Assembly (NCBI RefSeq): GCF_014297575.1
Contig: NZ_CP060412.1
Span: 2,790,001 to 2,854,000, forward strand
Length of the DNA stretch: 64,000 nt
Source of the DNA: Dyella telluris
GTDB taxonomy: Bacteria > Pseudomonadota > Gammaproteobacteria > Xanthomonadales > Rhodanobacteraceae
Direction: 5' to 3'
Below are positions 52,082-61,608 of this stretch, in pieces; positions within the stretch are counted from its first letter, which is position 1, and every line of letters begins with the position of its first letter. The notes beneath the pieces are model-generated. The model saw only the letters and a program-made list of their open reading frames with translations, did not search any database and was not told the origin of the DNA. Both the position numbers and the translations under genes were made by a program.

Positions 52082-52698
52082 GCCTGGGCTTCTCCGTCCT
52101 TGCCGTTGGCGTGGCAGTCGATCAGTTCCTGATCGGTGGCGATGAAATCGAGCGGGACGTCCCAGGGTTCGTCGCCGATCTCGGGCAACTCCTGAAACGC
52201 ATAAGCGATGCCAACCAGCAGCGGCTCGGTGGGGCGTACCTGCTCGTTGAGGAAGGCGAACGCGCGGTCGTAGTAGCCGCCGCCCGTACCCAGCCGGTTG
52301 CCGCGCCGGTCGAAGGCGGTCAGCGGCACCAGGACCAGGTCGAGCTGGAAGGGCTCCAGCAGCTCGCGCGGGTGGGTGGGTTCCGGGATGCCGTAGCGGT
52401 TGGGCTGGACATCCTCTCCCGACTGCCAGGGTGCAAAGCGCAGCTGATGATTCGGGCCGATCACCGGCAGCAGGAACTGCTGTCCACGGGTGGCCAGCGG
52501 CGGAATGACCAGGTTGAGTGGCAACTCGCCGTCGCAGGCCCAGTAGCCGGCCACGCGGGCGTCGGTGAGGTATTCAGGAAGCTGTTCCAGGCTGCGGCGC
52601 AGGCCCTGGGCGGCAGCGATACGCTGCGCGGGCGTCAGTGCGCGGCGCTGTTCGGCCAGTCCCCGGCGTAGTTCGCGTCGCTGGGCGTTGACGTCCAC
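52078..52698 (-). CDS. fau: 5-formyltetrahydrofolate cyclo-ligase
   Basis: Converts 5-formyl-THF to 5,10-methenyl-THF with ATP. The 206-residue protein has the basic N-terminus RRELRRGLAEQRRAL, a substrate site GYWACDGELP, and the ATP-binding GNRLGTGGGYYDRAF. It lies directly downstream of the 6S RNA gene, as in E. coli, where the two are co-transcribed. Confidence 0.95.
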   Translation of the reverse strand: MDVNAQRRELRRGLAEQRRALTPAQRIAAAQGLRRSLEQLPEYLTDARVAGYWACDGELPLNLVIPPLATRGQQFLLPVIGPNHQLRFAPWQSGEDVQPNRYGIPEPTHPRELLEPFQLDLVLVPLTAFDRRGNRLGTGGGYYDRAFAFLNEQVRPTEPLLVGIAYAFQELPEIGDEPWDVPLDFIATDQELIDCHANGKDGEAQA

Positions 52699-52764
52699 GT
52701 TCGCGTCTCCTGCTGTACGAGAGGCCTTGGGGTCCCCGGTCCATCAGGCGAGGAAACCCCTAGA

Positions 52765-52792
52765 ACTTGCGGCGCCCGTAGGCGCCGCAAGT
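52765..52792. other. 12-bp perfect hairpin between 6S RNA and fau
   Basis: ACTTGCGGCGCC and its exact complement around a four-base loop, starting four bases after the likely 3' end of 6S RNA. No T-run follows. It may mark or protect the 6S 3' end, or attenuate read-through into fau. Confidence 0.6.
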
Positions 52793-52796
52793 AGGG

Positions 52797-52949
52797 AATA
52801 GGTGGCGTTAACCGCGATGCCGCTGCCCACCAAACGACCTTGATCCACGATGGATCAGGTGGGAGGGCGACATGGTCTCAAGGCTTTCCGCACGCGGCGG
52901 ACATGCACAACAACCGATGAAAAACCGACCCGGGGCCGTATTTAGGAAC
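52797..52949 (-). ncRNA. ssrS: 6S RNA
   Basis: Binds sigma-70 RNA polymerase as a promoter mimic in stationary phase. Support: location between zapA and fau, as across gammaproteobacteria, and a TACTAT -10 box (52956-52961, minus strand). The 5' segment is C-rich (GGCCCCGGGTCGGTTTTTC). The core AAGCCTTGAGACC, the stem ACCTGATCC/GGATCAAGGT and the 3' part GCAGCGGCATC line up with E. coli 6S. Ends are approximate. The length, ~150 bases, is shorter than E. coli 6S (184). Confidence 0.85.
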
Positions 52950-52998
52950 AAGGCAATAGTAAGAGTGTGCTGGCGCACACCGCAGAAAACGCCGTGGA

Positions 52999-53328
52999 CT
53001 ATTTTATGTGGGCGTCGAGGGCGGCTTCAAGCTTGCGACGCAAAGCGGCGATGCCGTCAGTCACGCTCTGATCAGAGCCGGTGTGCTGCTTGCGCAGGGC
53101 AAGGAACTCGTGCGTGACGCTGATGGCGGCCAGTACGGCCAGGCGGTCGAAGCCCGGTGCCTTGGCGTTGGCACGCAATTCGCGCATCTTGCGGTCGAGG
53201 AAGGCGGCCGATTCCAGCAGGCCGTCGCGCTCTTCGGGCGCACAGGCGATCAGGAACTCGCGATCCACCAGCCGCAGGGCGACGGCAACCGGCTCGTTGG
53301 CGGTGCTACCCACAGTGCTCTCAGCCAT
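52999..53328 (-). CDS. zapA: Cell division protein ZapA
   Basis: A 109-residue ZapA: an N-terminal beta-alpha domain (VALRLVDREFLIACAPEERDGL, in parts) and a C-terminal coiled coil (VTDGIAALRRKLEAALDAH). It bundles FtsZ at the division ring. Its start overlaps the end of the upstream coiled-coil gene by eight bases. 6S RNA lies just downstream. Confidence 0.95.
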   Translation of the reverse strand: MAESTVGSTANEPVAVALRLVDREFLIACAPEERDGLLESAAFLDRKMRELRANAKAPGFDRLAVLAAISVTHEFLALRKQHTGSDQSVTDGIAALRRKLEAALDAHIK

Positions 53329-53560
53329 TGTTCTCGAGCGCCTTCAGTCGCTGGATCATTGCTTCGACGCGGCTGCGCGCCTGTTCATTGCGGGCCATCA
53401 GGCCGGCGCGCTCGCTGGCCAGCTGTTCCTGGCTATGGCGCAGGCTGCGGTTTTCCTCGCTGAGACGGCGCACGGCGTCAAGCAGGCGTTCAACCTGGTC
53501 GCCAAGAGCGGCAAGCTCTAGCTTCACGGGATCTGGCTTGACGGAATCGGGCGCGCTCAT
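53321..53560 (-). CDS. ZapB-like coiled-coil protein (TIGR02449 type)
   Basis: A 79-residue protein that is almost all coiled coil (LAALGDQVERLLDAVRRLSEENRSLR, in parts). This family sits immediately upstream of zapA in many gammaproteobacteria and is thought to be a ZapB-type division factor. The eight-base overlap with zapA suggests translational coupling. Confidence 0.88.
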   Translation of the reverse strand: MSAPDSVKPDPVKLELAALGDQVERLLDAVRRLSEENRSLRHSQEQLASERAGLMARNEQARSRVEAMIQRLKALENNG

Positions 53561-53662
53561 GGTTCGGAACTATAGCAGGAGGGCTGCCGAAAGCAGCAGG
53601 CGCGGGGGCGTTCTGGGAACCAGTGCATTAAACTCCGCCATTGTCTTGAAAGGAGCCTCGCG

Positions 53663-54226
53663 ATGACCGCCAACGAGCTGATCGGCTACGACGAACTGGA
53701 TGCCGCTGCCGCCCGCCTGCAGCTGGCTGAAGACGCCAGCGGCCTGCATGGTTCGCTGTGTGGCTTCCTGGCTGGCGGCGGCCGCATCGGCAAGCAATCG
53801 CTGGTGGAGGCGCTGCACATGGACGCCGAGGCGGCGACGCCCTCCGCGGGCGACAAGGCACTGCTTGAGCGCCTGGTGAAGCAGACTGAAACCGAACTGG
53901 CCGACCCTGAACTTGGTTTCGAGCCACTGATGCCCGCCGACGACCGGCCGCTGGAAGAACGCGCGGATGCCCTGGTGGACTGGTGCCGCGGATTCCTTGG
54001 CGGCTTCGGCCTGGGCGGCGCGGAGAACCACGGCAAGCTGTCGGATGAAGCGCAGGAGATCCTCAAGGACCTCGGCACCATCGCCGCCTCGTCCTTCGAG
54101 TTCGGTGACAGCGCCGAGGACGAAGACTCGTTGATCGAAGTGCACGAATTCGTGCGCATGGGCGCCATGCTGCTGTTTGCCGAATGCTCGAACCGGCCCG
54201 GTTCCAGCAACGACACCGTGCATTGA
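53663..54226 (+). CDS. ygfB: UPF0149 family protein YgfB
   Basis: A 187-residue all-alpha acidic protein: SGLHGSLCGFLAGG, WCRGFLGGFGLGG and LIEVHEFVRMGAMLLF are the UPF0149 landmarks. In Pseudomonas, YgfB dampens ampDh3 expression and so affects beta-lactam tolerance; elsewhere its role is open. AAGGAG precedes the ATG. The gene overlaps pepP, the usual ygfB-pepP order. Confidence 0.93.
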   Translation: MTANELIGYDELDAAAARLQLAEDASGLHGSLCGFLAGGGRIGKQSLVEALHMDAEAATPSAGDKALLERLVKQTETELADPELGFEPLMPADDRPLEERADALVDWCRGFLGGFGLGGAENHGKLSDEAQEILKDLGTIAASSFEFGDSAEDEDSLIEVHEFVRMGAMLLFAECSNRPGSSNDTVH

Positions 54227-55533
54227 ATATTTCGTCCGAGGAATACACCCGTCGCCGCCGCCAGCTGATGCGCATGGCGGGCGACGACGCGGTGCTGTTG
54301 ATCGCCGCGGCGCCCGAGCGCGTGCGCAACGCGGATGCCAACTGGCCGTATCGGCAGGACTCGGACCTGCACTATCTCTCCGGGTTTCCGGAGCCCGACG
54401 CCGTGCTGGCGCTGATGCCCGGTCGCAAGCACGGTGAGGCAGTACTGTTCTGTCGCGAGCGCGACGCCGAGCACGAGCGCTGGCACGGGGAATCCATCGG
54501 TACCGATCGCGCCGTGAGCGAACACGGCATGGACGATGCGTTCCCCATCGATGACATCGACGACATCCTGCCCGGCATGATCGAGGGCAGGGCGCGTGTC
54601 TACTGCCACTTTGGCCGTGAACCCGAGTTCGACGCCCAACTGCTGGGCTGGATGCGTCGGCTGCGCCAGTTGCGCGGCGGTGGCGTGGTGCCGAAGGAGT
54701 TCGTGGCGCTGGGCCACCTGCTGCACGATCTGCGCCTGTACAAGTCACGGGGCGAGCTGAAGCTGATGCAGTCGTCGGCGTCGATTGCCGCCGAAGCGCA
54801 TCGCGCGGCCATGCAGGCGGCCATCGCCGGTCGCCATGAATACGAAGTGGAAGCGGAGCTCCTGCGCGTGATGCGCAGCCGGGGCGCCGTTCCCGCGTTT
54901 CCGCCCATCGTGGCCGGTGGCGCCAATGCCTGCGTCATGCATTACACCGCCAACCGCGCCACCCTGCGGGATGGCGATCTGCTGCTGGTGGATGCCGGCG
55001 CGGAAGTGGACTGCTACGCATCCGACATCACGCGCACCTTTCCGGTGAGCGGGCGCTATAGCCGCGAGCAGCGCGCGCTGTATGAAGTGGTGCTGGCGGC
55101 GCAGCTGGCGGCGATTGACGAGGTGCTGCCGGGGCGCGCATTCAACGCGGCGCACGAAGCCGCCGTGCGGGTGATCGCCGAAGGCCTTTGCGCGCTGGGC
55201 CTGATCAAGGGCTCGGCCGACCATGCCATTGCCGAAGGCAGCTACAAGCGCTTCTTCCCCGCCAAGACCGGCCACTGGCTGGGCCTGGACGTGCACGACG
55301 TGGGCGACTACCGCGTGGACGGCGAACCGCGCGTGCTCGAACCGGGCATGGTGGTGACGGTGGAGCCGGGCATCTACGTACCGCCCGGCGATTTCACCGT
55401 GGCCGAGCGCTGGCGTGGCATCGGCATCCGCATCGAAGACGACGTGGCCGTGACCAAGGATGGCAACGACGTGCTGACCGACGGCGTGCCCAAGGATGCG
55501 GACGAGATCGAGGCCCTGCTGGCCTCGCGTTGA
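54184..55533 (+). CDS. pepP: Xaa-Pro aminopeptidase
   Basis: Removes N-terminal residues preceding proline. 449 residues: an N-terminal creatinase-like domain (~15-170, with YPYRQ-type WPYRQDSDLHYLSGF) and a pita-bread metalloprotease domain. Metal ligands lie in VDAGAEVDCYASDITRTF, LGLDVHDVGDY, VEPGIY and IRIEDDV. ATG 54184 lies inside ygfB (43-base overlap). A TTG at 54223 overlapping the ygfB stop is an equally good start and fits the E. coli N-terminus. Confidence 0.94.
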   Translation: MLEPARFQQRHRALNISSEEYTRRRRQLMRMAGDDAVLLIAAAPERVRNADANWPYRQDSDLHYLSGFPEPDAVLALMPGRKHGEAVLFCRERDAEHERWHGESIGTDRAVSEHGMDDAFPIDDIDDILPGMIEGRARVYCHFGREPEFDAQLLGWMRRLRQLRGGGVVPKEFVALGHLLHDLRLYKSRGELKLMQSSASIAAEAHRAAMQAAIAGRHEYEVEAELLRVMRSRGAVPAFPPIVAGGANACVMHYTANRATLRDGDLLLVDAGAEVDCYASDITRTFPVSGRYSREQRALYEVVLAAQLAAIDEVLPGRAFNAAHEAAVRVIAEGLCALGLIKGSADHAIAEGSYKRFFPAKTGHWLGLDVHDVGDYRVDGEPRVLEPGMVVTVEPGIYVPPGDFTVAERWRGIGIRIEDDVAVTKDGNDVLTDGVPKDADEIEALLASR

Positions 55534-55546
55534 GATTCTTGACGCT

Positions 55547-55625
55547 GTAGGAGCGCACTTGTGCGCGACCGTCCCGCTCGGTGGTTACTGCTTCGCTGGT
55601 GGGTCGCGCACAAGTACGCTCCTAC
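55547..55625. repeat. REP-type doublet between pepP and cydX
   Basis: Arms GTAGGAGCGCACTTGTGCGC and the inverse ending AAGTACGCTCCTAC, with a short hairpin between. It separates two convergent transcripts. Confidence 0.82.
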
Positions 55626-55636
55626 AGGGACAGGAC

Positions 55637-55768
55637 TTACTTGCCCGGCTGACGCGGCTCCTTGCGCGCGTGCGCCTCATCCGTGGCATGCACCTCGTAC
55701 CACATGGCATTGAGAATGCCGAAGGCGGTAGCGAGGCCGAGGCCGAGAATCCACGAGAAATACCACAT
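55637..55768 (-). CDS. cydX: Cytochrome bd oxidase small subunit CydX
   Basis: A 43-residue single-helix protein. It starts MWYFSWILGLGLATAFGILN, the CydX signature, and continues AMWYE, with the conserved Trp and Tyr-Glu after the helix. CydX stabilises the haem site of cytochrome bd. It lies 15 bases after cydB, with GAGAGGA before the ATG. It is too short for routine gene calling. Confidence 0.95.
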   Translation of the reverse strand: MWYFSWILGLGLATAFGILNAMWYEVHATDEAHARKEPRQPGK

Positions 55769-55783
55769 GGCGTCGTTCCTCTC

Positions 55784-56914
55784 TCAGTAACCGTGGCCGG
55801 ACTGGCGCACGTGATCCAGCGTGACGCGACCGCGCATCACGCGGTACACCCAGCTGGTGTAGATGATGATGATCGGCATGAAGATCACCGTCATGGCGAG
55901 CATCAGGCCCAGCGTGCCCTGGCTGGAGGAGGCATCCCACACGGTGAGGCTGGAGCGCGGATCCAGGCGGGAGGGCAGCAGGAACGGGAACAGCGCAAAG
56001 CCGGCGGAGAGAATGGTGCCCGCCACCATCAGGCTGCTGCACACGAAACCGCCCAGCCCTTTCTTGCCCACCGTGAGCTGCACGCCGATGGCGCCCGCAA
56101 AACCCAGCACCGGCGCAAGCCAGAAAGCCGGATGCTGCATGTAACTGGCAAACCAGCTGCTGCCGTGAGCCACCTGCTTGTAGAGCGGGTTGGAGACGCC
56201 GTCCGTGACCACCGGGCCTACGATGGCGAAGCCCTGCACGCCATAGGCGAGCCAGATGCCGGCAACCACGTAGAGCACGACGTAGGCCAGTGTTGCGATG
56301 CGCGCGACGCGTACCGCGCGGTCGGCGACCACGTGATCCGCCTTGTACGCGGCCCAGCAGGCGCCATGTGAAAGCAGCATGCTCAGCGAGACCAGTCCGG
56401 CCACCAGCGCAAACGGGTGCAACAGCTCGAAGAAGCTGCCCTGCCAGGTCATGCGCAGGTCGTTGTCGAACTGGAACGGTGCGCCAAGGAACAGGTTGCC
56501 GAAGGCAACTCCGGAAATCAGCATCACCACGATGCCGGAGGCAATGAGCACCCAGTCCCACAAGGTACGCCAGCGCTCGTCATGCACCTTGCCGCGGAAG
56601 TTGAAACCGACCGGACGCAGGATCAGCGCCAGCAGTACCAGGAAGATGGCCAGGTACATGCCGGAGAACGACACCGCGTAAAGCTGCGGCCACGCGGCGA
56701 ACGCCGCGCCGCCACCCAGCACGAACCACACCTGGTTGCCTTCCCAGGTGGGCTCGATGGTTTCCAGCATCACCAGTCGTTCGTCTTCGGTCTTGCCCAG
56801 CACGCGCAGCAGCGCGGCAATGCCGAAGTCGAAGCCGTCCATGATGGCGAAGCCGATCAGCAGCACACCGAGCAGGGCCCACCAGATCACGCGTAGTGTT
56901 TCGTATTCGAACAT
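55784..56914 (-). CDS. cydB: Cytochrome bd ubiquinol oxidase subunit II
   Basis: A 376-residue subunit with nine predicted helices. It starts [21 protein letters not shown] and has the conserved IMDGFDFG and [10 protein letters not shown] blocks, and WPQLYAV. With CydA it forms the high-affinity terminal oxidase of the inner membrane. GAGGAG precedes the ATG at 56912-56914; the longer frame starts in cydA. Confidence 0.97.
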   Translation of the reverse strand: MFEYETLRVIWWALLGVLLIGFAIMDGFDFGIAALLRVLGKTEDERLVMLETIEPTWEGNQVWFVLGGGAAFAAWPQLYAVSFSGMYLAIFLVLLALILRPVGFNFRGKVHDERWRTLWDWVLIASGIVVMLISGVAFGNLFLGAPFQFDNDLRMTWQGSFFELLHPFALVAGLVSLSMLLSHGACWAAYKADHVVADRAVRVARIATLAYVVLYVVAGIWLAYGVQGFAIVGPVVTDGVSNPLYKQVAHGSSWFASYMQHPAFWLAPVLGFAGAIGVQLTVGKKGLGGFVCSSLMVAGTILSAGFALFPFLLPSRLDPRSSLTVWDASSSQGTLGLMLAMTVIFMPIIIIYTSWVYRVMRGRVTLDHVRQSGHGY

Positions 56915-56924
56915 GGCGTTCTCC

Positions 56925-58505
56925 TCAGGCGTGTGCCGGTACGGTGGTGGCCGTCGGCGCGGGATGGGCAGGGGGCCAGAGGCCCAGTCCATCCGGGCCC
57001 TTCCTGGCGTACTTCACCATCAGCACGGCGTCGATCACGGCCAGGGCGCTGTAGAACAGCACGAAGCCGCCGAGCGAGATCCACACCTGTCCCGCCGTGA
57101 CGCTGGAGACGCCCAGCGCGGTCGGCAGCACACCTTCGATTGCCCAGGGCTGGCGGCCGTACTCGGCCACGATCCAGCCCAGCTCGGTGGAAATCCATGG
57201 CAATGGCAGGCTCCACAAGGCGAGCTTGAGGTACCACTGGTGCTTGTCCAGTTCGCGCCTGCTCGACTTCCAGAAGGAGAACGCGAACAGCGCGATGAAA
57301 TAGAACCCGCAGGCCACCATGATGCGGAACGACCAGAACAGCACCGGCACGTTGGGAATGGTGCTGTCCGCGGCCTTCTGGATGTCCGCCGGCGTGGCCT
57401 TGCGCGGATCGTCCATGAAGCGTTTCAGCAGCAGCGCGTAACCCATGTCCTTGTCGTGCGCCGCGAGAATGGCCTTGGCTTGCGCGTTGTTCTTGTCCTC
57501 ACGCAGCACCAGCATGGCGTCGTAGGCTTCGATGCCGGTCTGGATGCGTCCCTTGGTGTCTTCCACCAGGTTGGCAATGCCCGGAATGGGCTTGTCGATG
57601 GAACGCGTGCCGATCAGGCCCATCACCCACGGAATGCGCAATGCATAGTGCGTGGTGTGGTTCTCCACGTCGGGCAGGCCGAACAAAGTGAACGAGGCAG
57701 GCGCCGGCTCGGTTTCCCACATGGCCTCGATCGCGGCCATCTTCATTTTCTGGTTCTCGGAAACGGCGTAGCCCGATTCGTCGCCCAGCACCACCACCGA
57801 CAGTGCAGCGGCGAGGCCGAAGCTGGCCGCCACGGTCATGGAGCGCTTGGCGAAGTCGACGTTGCGACCGCGCAGCAGATACCAGGCGCTGATCGACAGC
57901 ACGAACATCGAGCCGATGACGTAGCCGGCGCTCACCGTGTGCACGAACTTGGCCTGCGCCACGGGGTTGAACATCACCTCGGTGAACGAGGTCACCTCCA
58001 TGCGCATCGTCTGCGGGTTGAATGCCGAACCCACCGGGTTCTGCATCCAGCCGTTGGCGATGAGGATCCACAGTGCGGAAAGGTTGGTGCCAAGCGCGAG
58101 GAACCACGTGGTGAGCAAGTGCGACACGCGCGACATGCGGTTCCAGCCCATGAAGAACAGGCCCACCAGGGTTGCTTCGAGGAAGAACGCCATCAGGCCC
58201 TCGATGGCCAGCGGCGTGCCGAACACGTCGCCCACGTAGTGTGCGTAATACGCCCAGTTCATGCCGAACTGGAACTCCATGGTGACGCCGGTGGCGACGC
58301 CCATGGCGAAGTTGATGCCGAACAGCACGCCCCAGAACTGCACCATGCGCTTCCATACTTCCCGCCCGGTCATCACGTAGACACTCTCCATGATGGCGAG
58401 GATCCACACGATGCCCAGCGTCAGCGGCACGAACAGGAAGTGATAGAGCGCGGTCAGCGCGAACTGCAGGCGTGAAAGCGTGACGACCTCGGGGTCGATG
58501 ATCAT
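56925..58505 (-). CDS. cydA: Cytochrome bd ubiquinol oxidase subunit I
   Basis: A 526-residue haem-binding subunit. His22 in [16 protein letters not shown] is the haem b595 ligand, and VHTVSAGYV holds the haem b558 His. [22 protein letters not shown] begins the Q-loop. The Q-loop is long, as in E. coli bd-I (L subfamily). It oxidises ubiquinol and reduces O2 without proton pumping, and protects against low oxygen, NO and H2O2. The ATG overlaps the cydP stop. Confidence 0.97.
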   Translation of the reverse strand: MIIDPEVVTLSRLQFALTALYHFLFVPLTLGIVWILAIMESVYVMTGREVWKRMVQFWGVLFGINFAMGVATGVTMEFQFGMNWAYYAHYVGDVFGTPLAIEGLMAFFLEATLVGLFFMGWNRMSRVSHLLTTWFLALGTNLSALWILIANGWMQNPVGSAFNPQTMRMEVTSFTEVMFNPVAQAKFVHTVSAGYVIGSMFVLSISAWYLLRGRNVDFAKRSMTVAASFGLAAALSVVVLGDESGYAVSENQKMKMAAIEAMWETEPAPASFTLFGLPDVENHTTHYALRIPWVMGLIGTRSIDKPIPGIANLVEDTKGRIQTGIEAYDAMLVLREDKNNAQAKAILAAHDKDMGYALLLKRFMDDPRKATPADIQKAADSTIPNVPVLFWSFRIMVACGFYFIALFAFSFWKSSRRELDKHQWYLKLALWSLPLPWISTELGWIVAEYGRQPWAIEGVLPTALGVSSVTAGQVWISLGGFVLFYSALAVIDAVLMVKYARKGPDGLGLWPPAHPAPTATTVPAHA

Positions 58506-58732
58506 GGGCTGCCTGCTTGCGGTGAGGAGGACGAGGACGCCGGCGCGAGCAGCTGCTCGATCGCGGCAGGTCGGGTATCGGGCCGGTCGTAATGCGAGGC
58601 GACAACCCACCAGATCAGAGAAATGACGGCGATCTTGGCGACTACCAGCCACACCAGTTCTCGCCCCAGTCGGCGCAGCAGCGGGCGTGGTGGATCAACG
58701 GTGGTGGCCGGCTCGGTGGACGGCATGGACAT
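58502..58732 (-). CDS. cydP: Putative cytochrome bd small subunit CydP
   Basis: A 76-residue single-helix protein. A Pro-rich head and RPLLRRLGRELVWLVVAKIAVISLIWW (in parts) are followed by a Ser/Ala-rich tail. Position directly before cydA with a four-base overlap, and the RELxWLVxxKxxxIxxLW pattern, match the CydP family. It leads the operon cydP-cydA-cydB-cydX. No Fnr-type box was recognised upstream. Confidence 0.82.
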   Translation of the reverse strand: MSMPSTEPATTVDPPRPLLRRLGRELVWLVVAKIAVISLIWWVVASHYDRPDTRPAAIEQLLAPASSSSSPQAGSP

Positions 58733-58879
58733 GCATCAGGCCCCTGGAAGTACCTTGGGGGCGAGCATACGGAAGGGATGTGAAGCTGTCGTGCGGGTGG
58801 ATGACGCAGCGGTGGATAGCCGCGTGGGCGGAAATGTCGCAACGATGGTGGTGCGAGTTCGTGTAAGTGTTTCTACGTA

Positions 58880-58908
58880 TGCCCTGCCCGGTGCGAGCGG
58901 GCAGGGCA
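58880..58908 (-). terminator. Hairpin terminator of pepQ
   Basis: An 11-bp perfect stem TGCCCTGCCCG/CGGGCAGGGCA with a 7-base loop, 24 bases after the pepQ stop. The T-run is missing. Confidence 0.6.
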
Positions 58909-58931
58909 GGCTGCGATGCGGGTTCGCAGGA

Positions 58932-60257
58932 TCAGCCGATCAGGTCGAACGCATCGCGCGTGAGGTTCTCCGGTGTGTTGTCCGTGCACACCACATCGTC
59001 CTCGATGCGGATGCCGCCGTACGGGCGGAAACGCTCGATGCGAGCCCAGTCGATATCCGTTGCCACCGGCTTGGCACGCAGCTCCTCGAGCAACATGTCG
59101 ATGAAGTACAGGCCCGGCTCGATGGTTACGACCATCCCCGGCTCCAGCACGCGCGTCATGCGCAGGTACGGATGGCCCTGTGGGCGGGCGATGGTGCCAC
59201 CGGTCTCCGACGCCTGGAAGCCAGCCACGTCGTGCACTTGCAGGCCGATGGGGTGACCCAGTCCGTGCGGGAAAAACGCCGACGTGACACCGGACGACAC
59301 CGCGCTCTCCACGCTCATGCGGATGATGCCGTGCTCGCGCAGCACCTCCGCCAGCACGTGATGGGCGTGGATGTGCAGCTCGGGATAGCTCTGGCCGGCG
59401 CGCACTTTTGCAGCGAAACCGCGCTGCGCCACATCGACACTGTCGATCAGTGCCTGGAATTCGCCGTGTCCCGCGGCGGCGTAAGTGCGCGTAATGTCGC
59501 TGGCGTAACCGGCGGCGCTCGCGCCTGCATCGATCAGGAACGAGCGGCTTTGCGTCGGGGCGTTGCGATCAAAGTGGGTGTAATGCAGCACGGCACCGTG
59601 TTCGTTGAGTGCCACGATGCTGGCATAGGGCAACTCGGCATCGATCTGGCGCGCGGCCGCGAGATACGCCATGTGGATGCCGAACTCGCTCTCGCCCGCA
59701 CGGAACGCCTGTTCCGCTGCATGGTGAGCACGTGCACCGATGCGGCTGGCCTCGCGCATGAGTTCCAGCTCATAGGGCGTCTTGTATGAGCGATGCCAGT
59801 GCAGGTAGTCCAGCACGGCCTGCGGGTTGTTCGCCTCGGCGCCCGGCACGGTGGGGCATTCGGGGCCGATGATCGCCCGATGCGTGGCCGCGCCCGGCAA
59901 CAGGGCCACCGCGTCAATCGCTTCGCGCACGATCTCGATGTCGAAGTGTTCCACCCAGTAGCCGCTGGGCGCCGCAGGGACCACGTGCCAGTAGTCTCTG
60001 GGTTGCAGGTAGATCAGCTTGGGTTTCTGGCCCGGCGTATAGACGAGCCAGCTTCCCGGCGTATCGGTGAGCGGCAGCCAGTGACGGAAATGCGGGTTGG
60101 CGACGAACGGATAATCCTGATCGTCCAGAAACTTGCGCAGTGGCGTACCCGCCGCGATCACCAGGTGGTCGAAGCCGCCCAGGGCAAGCGCCTTGTCGGC
60201 GCGCTCACGGAGCGTGGCGAGGTGCTGGGAGTAGAGCGAGGCGAGGCGATCGTGCAT
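58932..60257 (-). CDS. pepQ: Xaa-Pro dipeptidase (prolidase)
   Basis: Cleaves Xaa-Pro dipeptides. 441 residues, the PepQ length: an N-terminal domain to ~165 and a metal-binding pita-bread domain. Ligands lie in LIDAGASAAGYASDITRTY, HGLGHPIGLQVHD, EPGLYFID and GGIRIEDDV. The YHWH-type segment is DYLHWHRSYKTPYEL. It is monocistronic and divergent from the repeat-rich gap. Confidence 0.95.
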   Translation of the reverse strand: MHDRLASLYSQHLATLRERADKALALGGFDHLVIAAGTPLRKFLDDQDYPFVANPHFRHWLPLTDTPGSWLVYTPGQKPKLIYLQPRDYWHVVPAAPSGYWVEHFDIEIVREAIDAVALLPGAATHRAIIGPECPTVPGAEANNPQAVLDYLHWHRSYKTPYELELMREASRIGARAHHAAEQAFRAGESEFGIHMAYLAAARQIDAELPYASIVALNEHGAVLHYTHFDRNAPTQSRSFLIDAGASAAGYASDITRTYAAAGHGEFQALIDSVDVAQRGFAAKVRAGQSYPELHIHAHHVLAEVLREHGIIRMSVESAVSSGVTSAFFPHGLGHPIGLQVHDVAGFQASETGGTIARPQGHPYLRMTRVLEPGMVVTIEPGLYFIDMLLEELRAKPVATDIDWARIERFRPYGGIRIEDDVVCTDNTPENLTRDAFDLIG

Positions 60258-60414
60258 GGCAACTCCGGACTGGCGCGCCCGGCCTTCGGGGTGGGGCGGG
60301 CGGATGGGGAAAGCTGGATGATCGCGCGGTGGGGTGGGGATGGCTAGTTTTGGTGGGGTTTAGGGGGCGTTACTTGCTGGGGGAGGCCTTGCAGGGCGCC
60401 TGGCCTTTGCTTTT

Positions 60415-60680
60415 CTCCCTCTCACCGTGGGGGAGAGGGCTGGGTTAAAGGGCCGGTGCTCGCCTCGGACTCTATTTCCCTCACCGTCATTCCTGCGGAG
60501 GGAGGAGGCGCCTTTCAACCGCCGAAGGGCGGGTCATCCAGTGTCTTTGCTCTGTGCCTTCGGTAGTCATGCCGGCGCCAGGTTGCCGCTTACGCCGCGG
60601 AGGCGTTTCGACCTCCTGCCGGAGGCCGAGTCACTTTTCTTTTGCTGGCCCAAAAGAAAAGTAACCCAAAGAAAATGGCC
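60415..60680 (+). repeat. Modular intergenic repeat, copy 2 (uninterrupted)
   Basis: The same modules as 43270-43697. The 3' module has a perfect 12-bp inverted repeat, ACTTTTCTTTTG (60633-60644) and CAAAAGAAAAGT (60651-60662), followed by AACCCAAAGAAAATGGCC. It lies in a 1.35-kb gap (60258-61608) with no gene. Frames read through it are not coding. Confidence 0.8.
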
Positions 60681-60966
60681 TTAAAGGCTGGCAGCATTCC
60701 GTGGGGATAAGCCCGAACGGCTGAGGAACGTTGTTGCTTGGCAACCTCCGCCTCTACACAGCGGGTACTTCCAAGCGCTTCGCAACGCGCCGATGCGAAG
60801 AGGGCTTAACGCGGAGCGTCGTGCCGCTGCGCGGCACCTCCTTCCTTGCCACTTGGTGGTTCACGTTGAACATCACCGGTCGCTCGTCTCCTCCCGTTCG
60901 GGAGAGGACTGGGCTGAGCACTGAGGTGAGAGAGAAACAGACTTCACACGGTGCGAGACACCCCCT

Positions 60967-61047
60967 GTAGGAGCGCACCTTGTGCGCGACCGCAGCGCCA
61001 TGTCGATACCGCTCCGTCAGGCTGTCGCGCACAGGGTGCGCTCCTAC
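60967..61047. repeat. REP-type doublet
   Basis: Arms GTAGGAGCGCACCTTGTGCG and the inverse ending GGTGCGCTCCTAC. The central segment (CGCAGCGCCATGTCGATACC) is shared with the doublet at 44026-44106. Confidence 0.88.
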
Positions 61048-61289
61048 AGTGATGCTAAGCCGGCACTCGATGTGTCATCGCGTCGCGATGTGCAGCGCAG
61101 CTGCACGAGCCTTCGGCTCTGGCTCTCGACCTACCCTCCCCGTTGAGCGGCGGTGAGGGGCGGACGAGAAGGCCCGCAGGGGGATCGGCAAGGATGCCGA
61201 TCCCTTTTCGACAGGACAGGGATGTCCTGTCGAAAAGCCCGGCCGACCCTCACGGACTGGCCGGTTTCACCGGCCAGCGCCGCGATGGG

Positions 61290-61550
61290 GTGCTCTTTCT
61301 TTTGGTTACTTTTCTTTGAGCAAGCAAAGAGAAGTGACCCGGCCTCCGGCAGGAGGTCGGAACGCCCGCCGCGTAGGCGGCCAGGTCGCGATGCCACAAC
61401 AACCGAAGGCCGTGAGCAAAGTCACTGGACCCCTGCCCTTGCCCCCCATTGCGGGGTCCGCAGGGGTGACGGCTAAAGAATGAAGTGACGAGGCGAGCAC
61501 CCGCCCCTCATCACCGTAAACGTGGCAGTGCCCTCACGGCTCTCCCCCGG
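61290..61550 (-). repeat. Modular intergenic repeat, copy 3 (inverted)
   Basis: Read in reverse it follows the order of copy 2: GGGCGGGTGCTCGCCTC, then CACCCCTGCGG, TCCAGTGACTTTGCTC, CGACCTGGCCGCCTACGCGG, CTCCTGCCGGAGGCCGGGTCAC, and the TTTCTTTG/CAAAGAAAA end. Copies 2 and 3 thus face each other around the REP doublet. Confidence 0.75.
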
Positions 61551-61608
61551 TGATGATGAAGGCACAAGGCCCGCCCTTTTGCGTGCCCCAAAGGGAGAAA
61601 GAGCCCCC

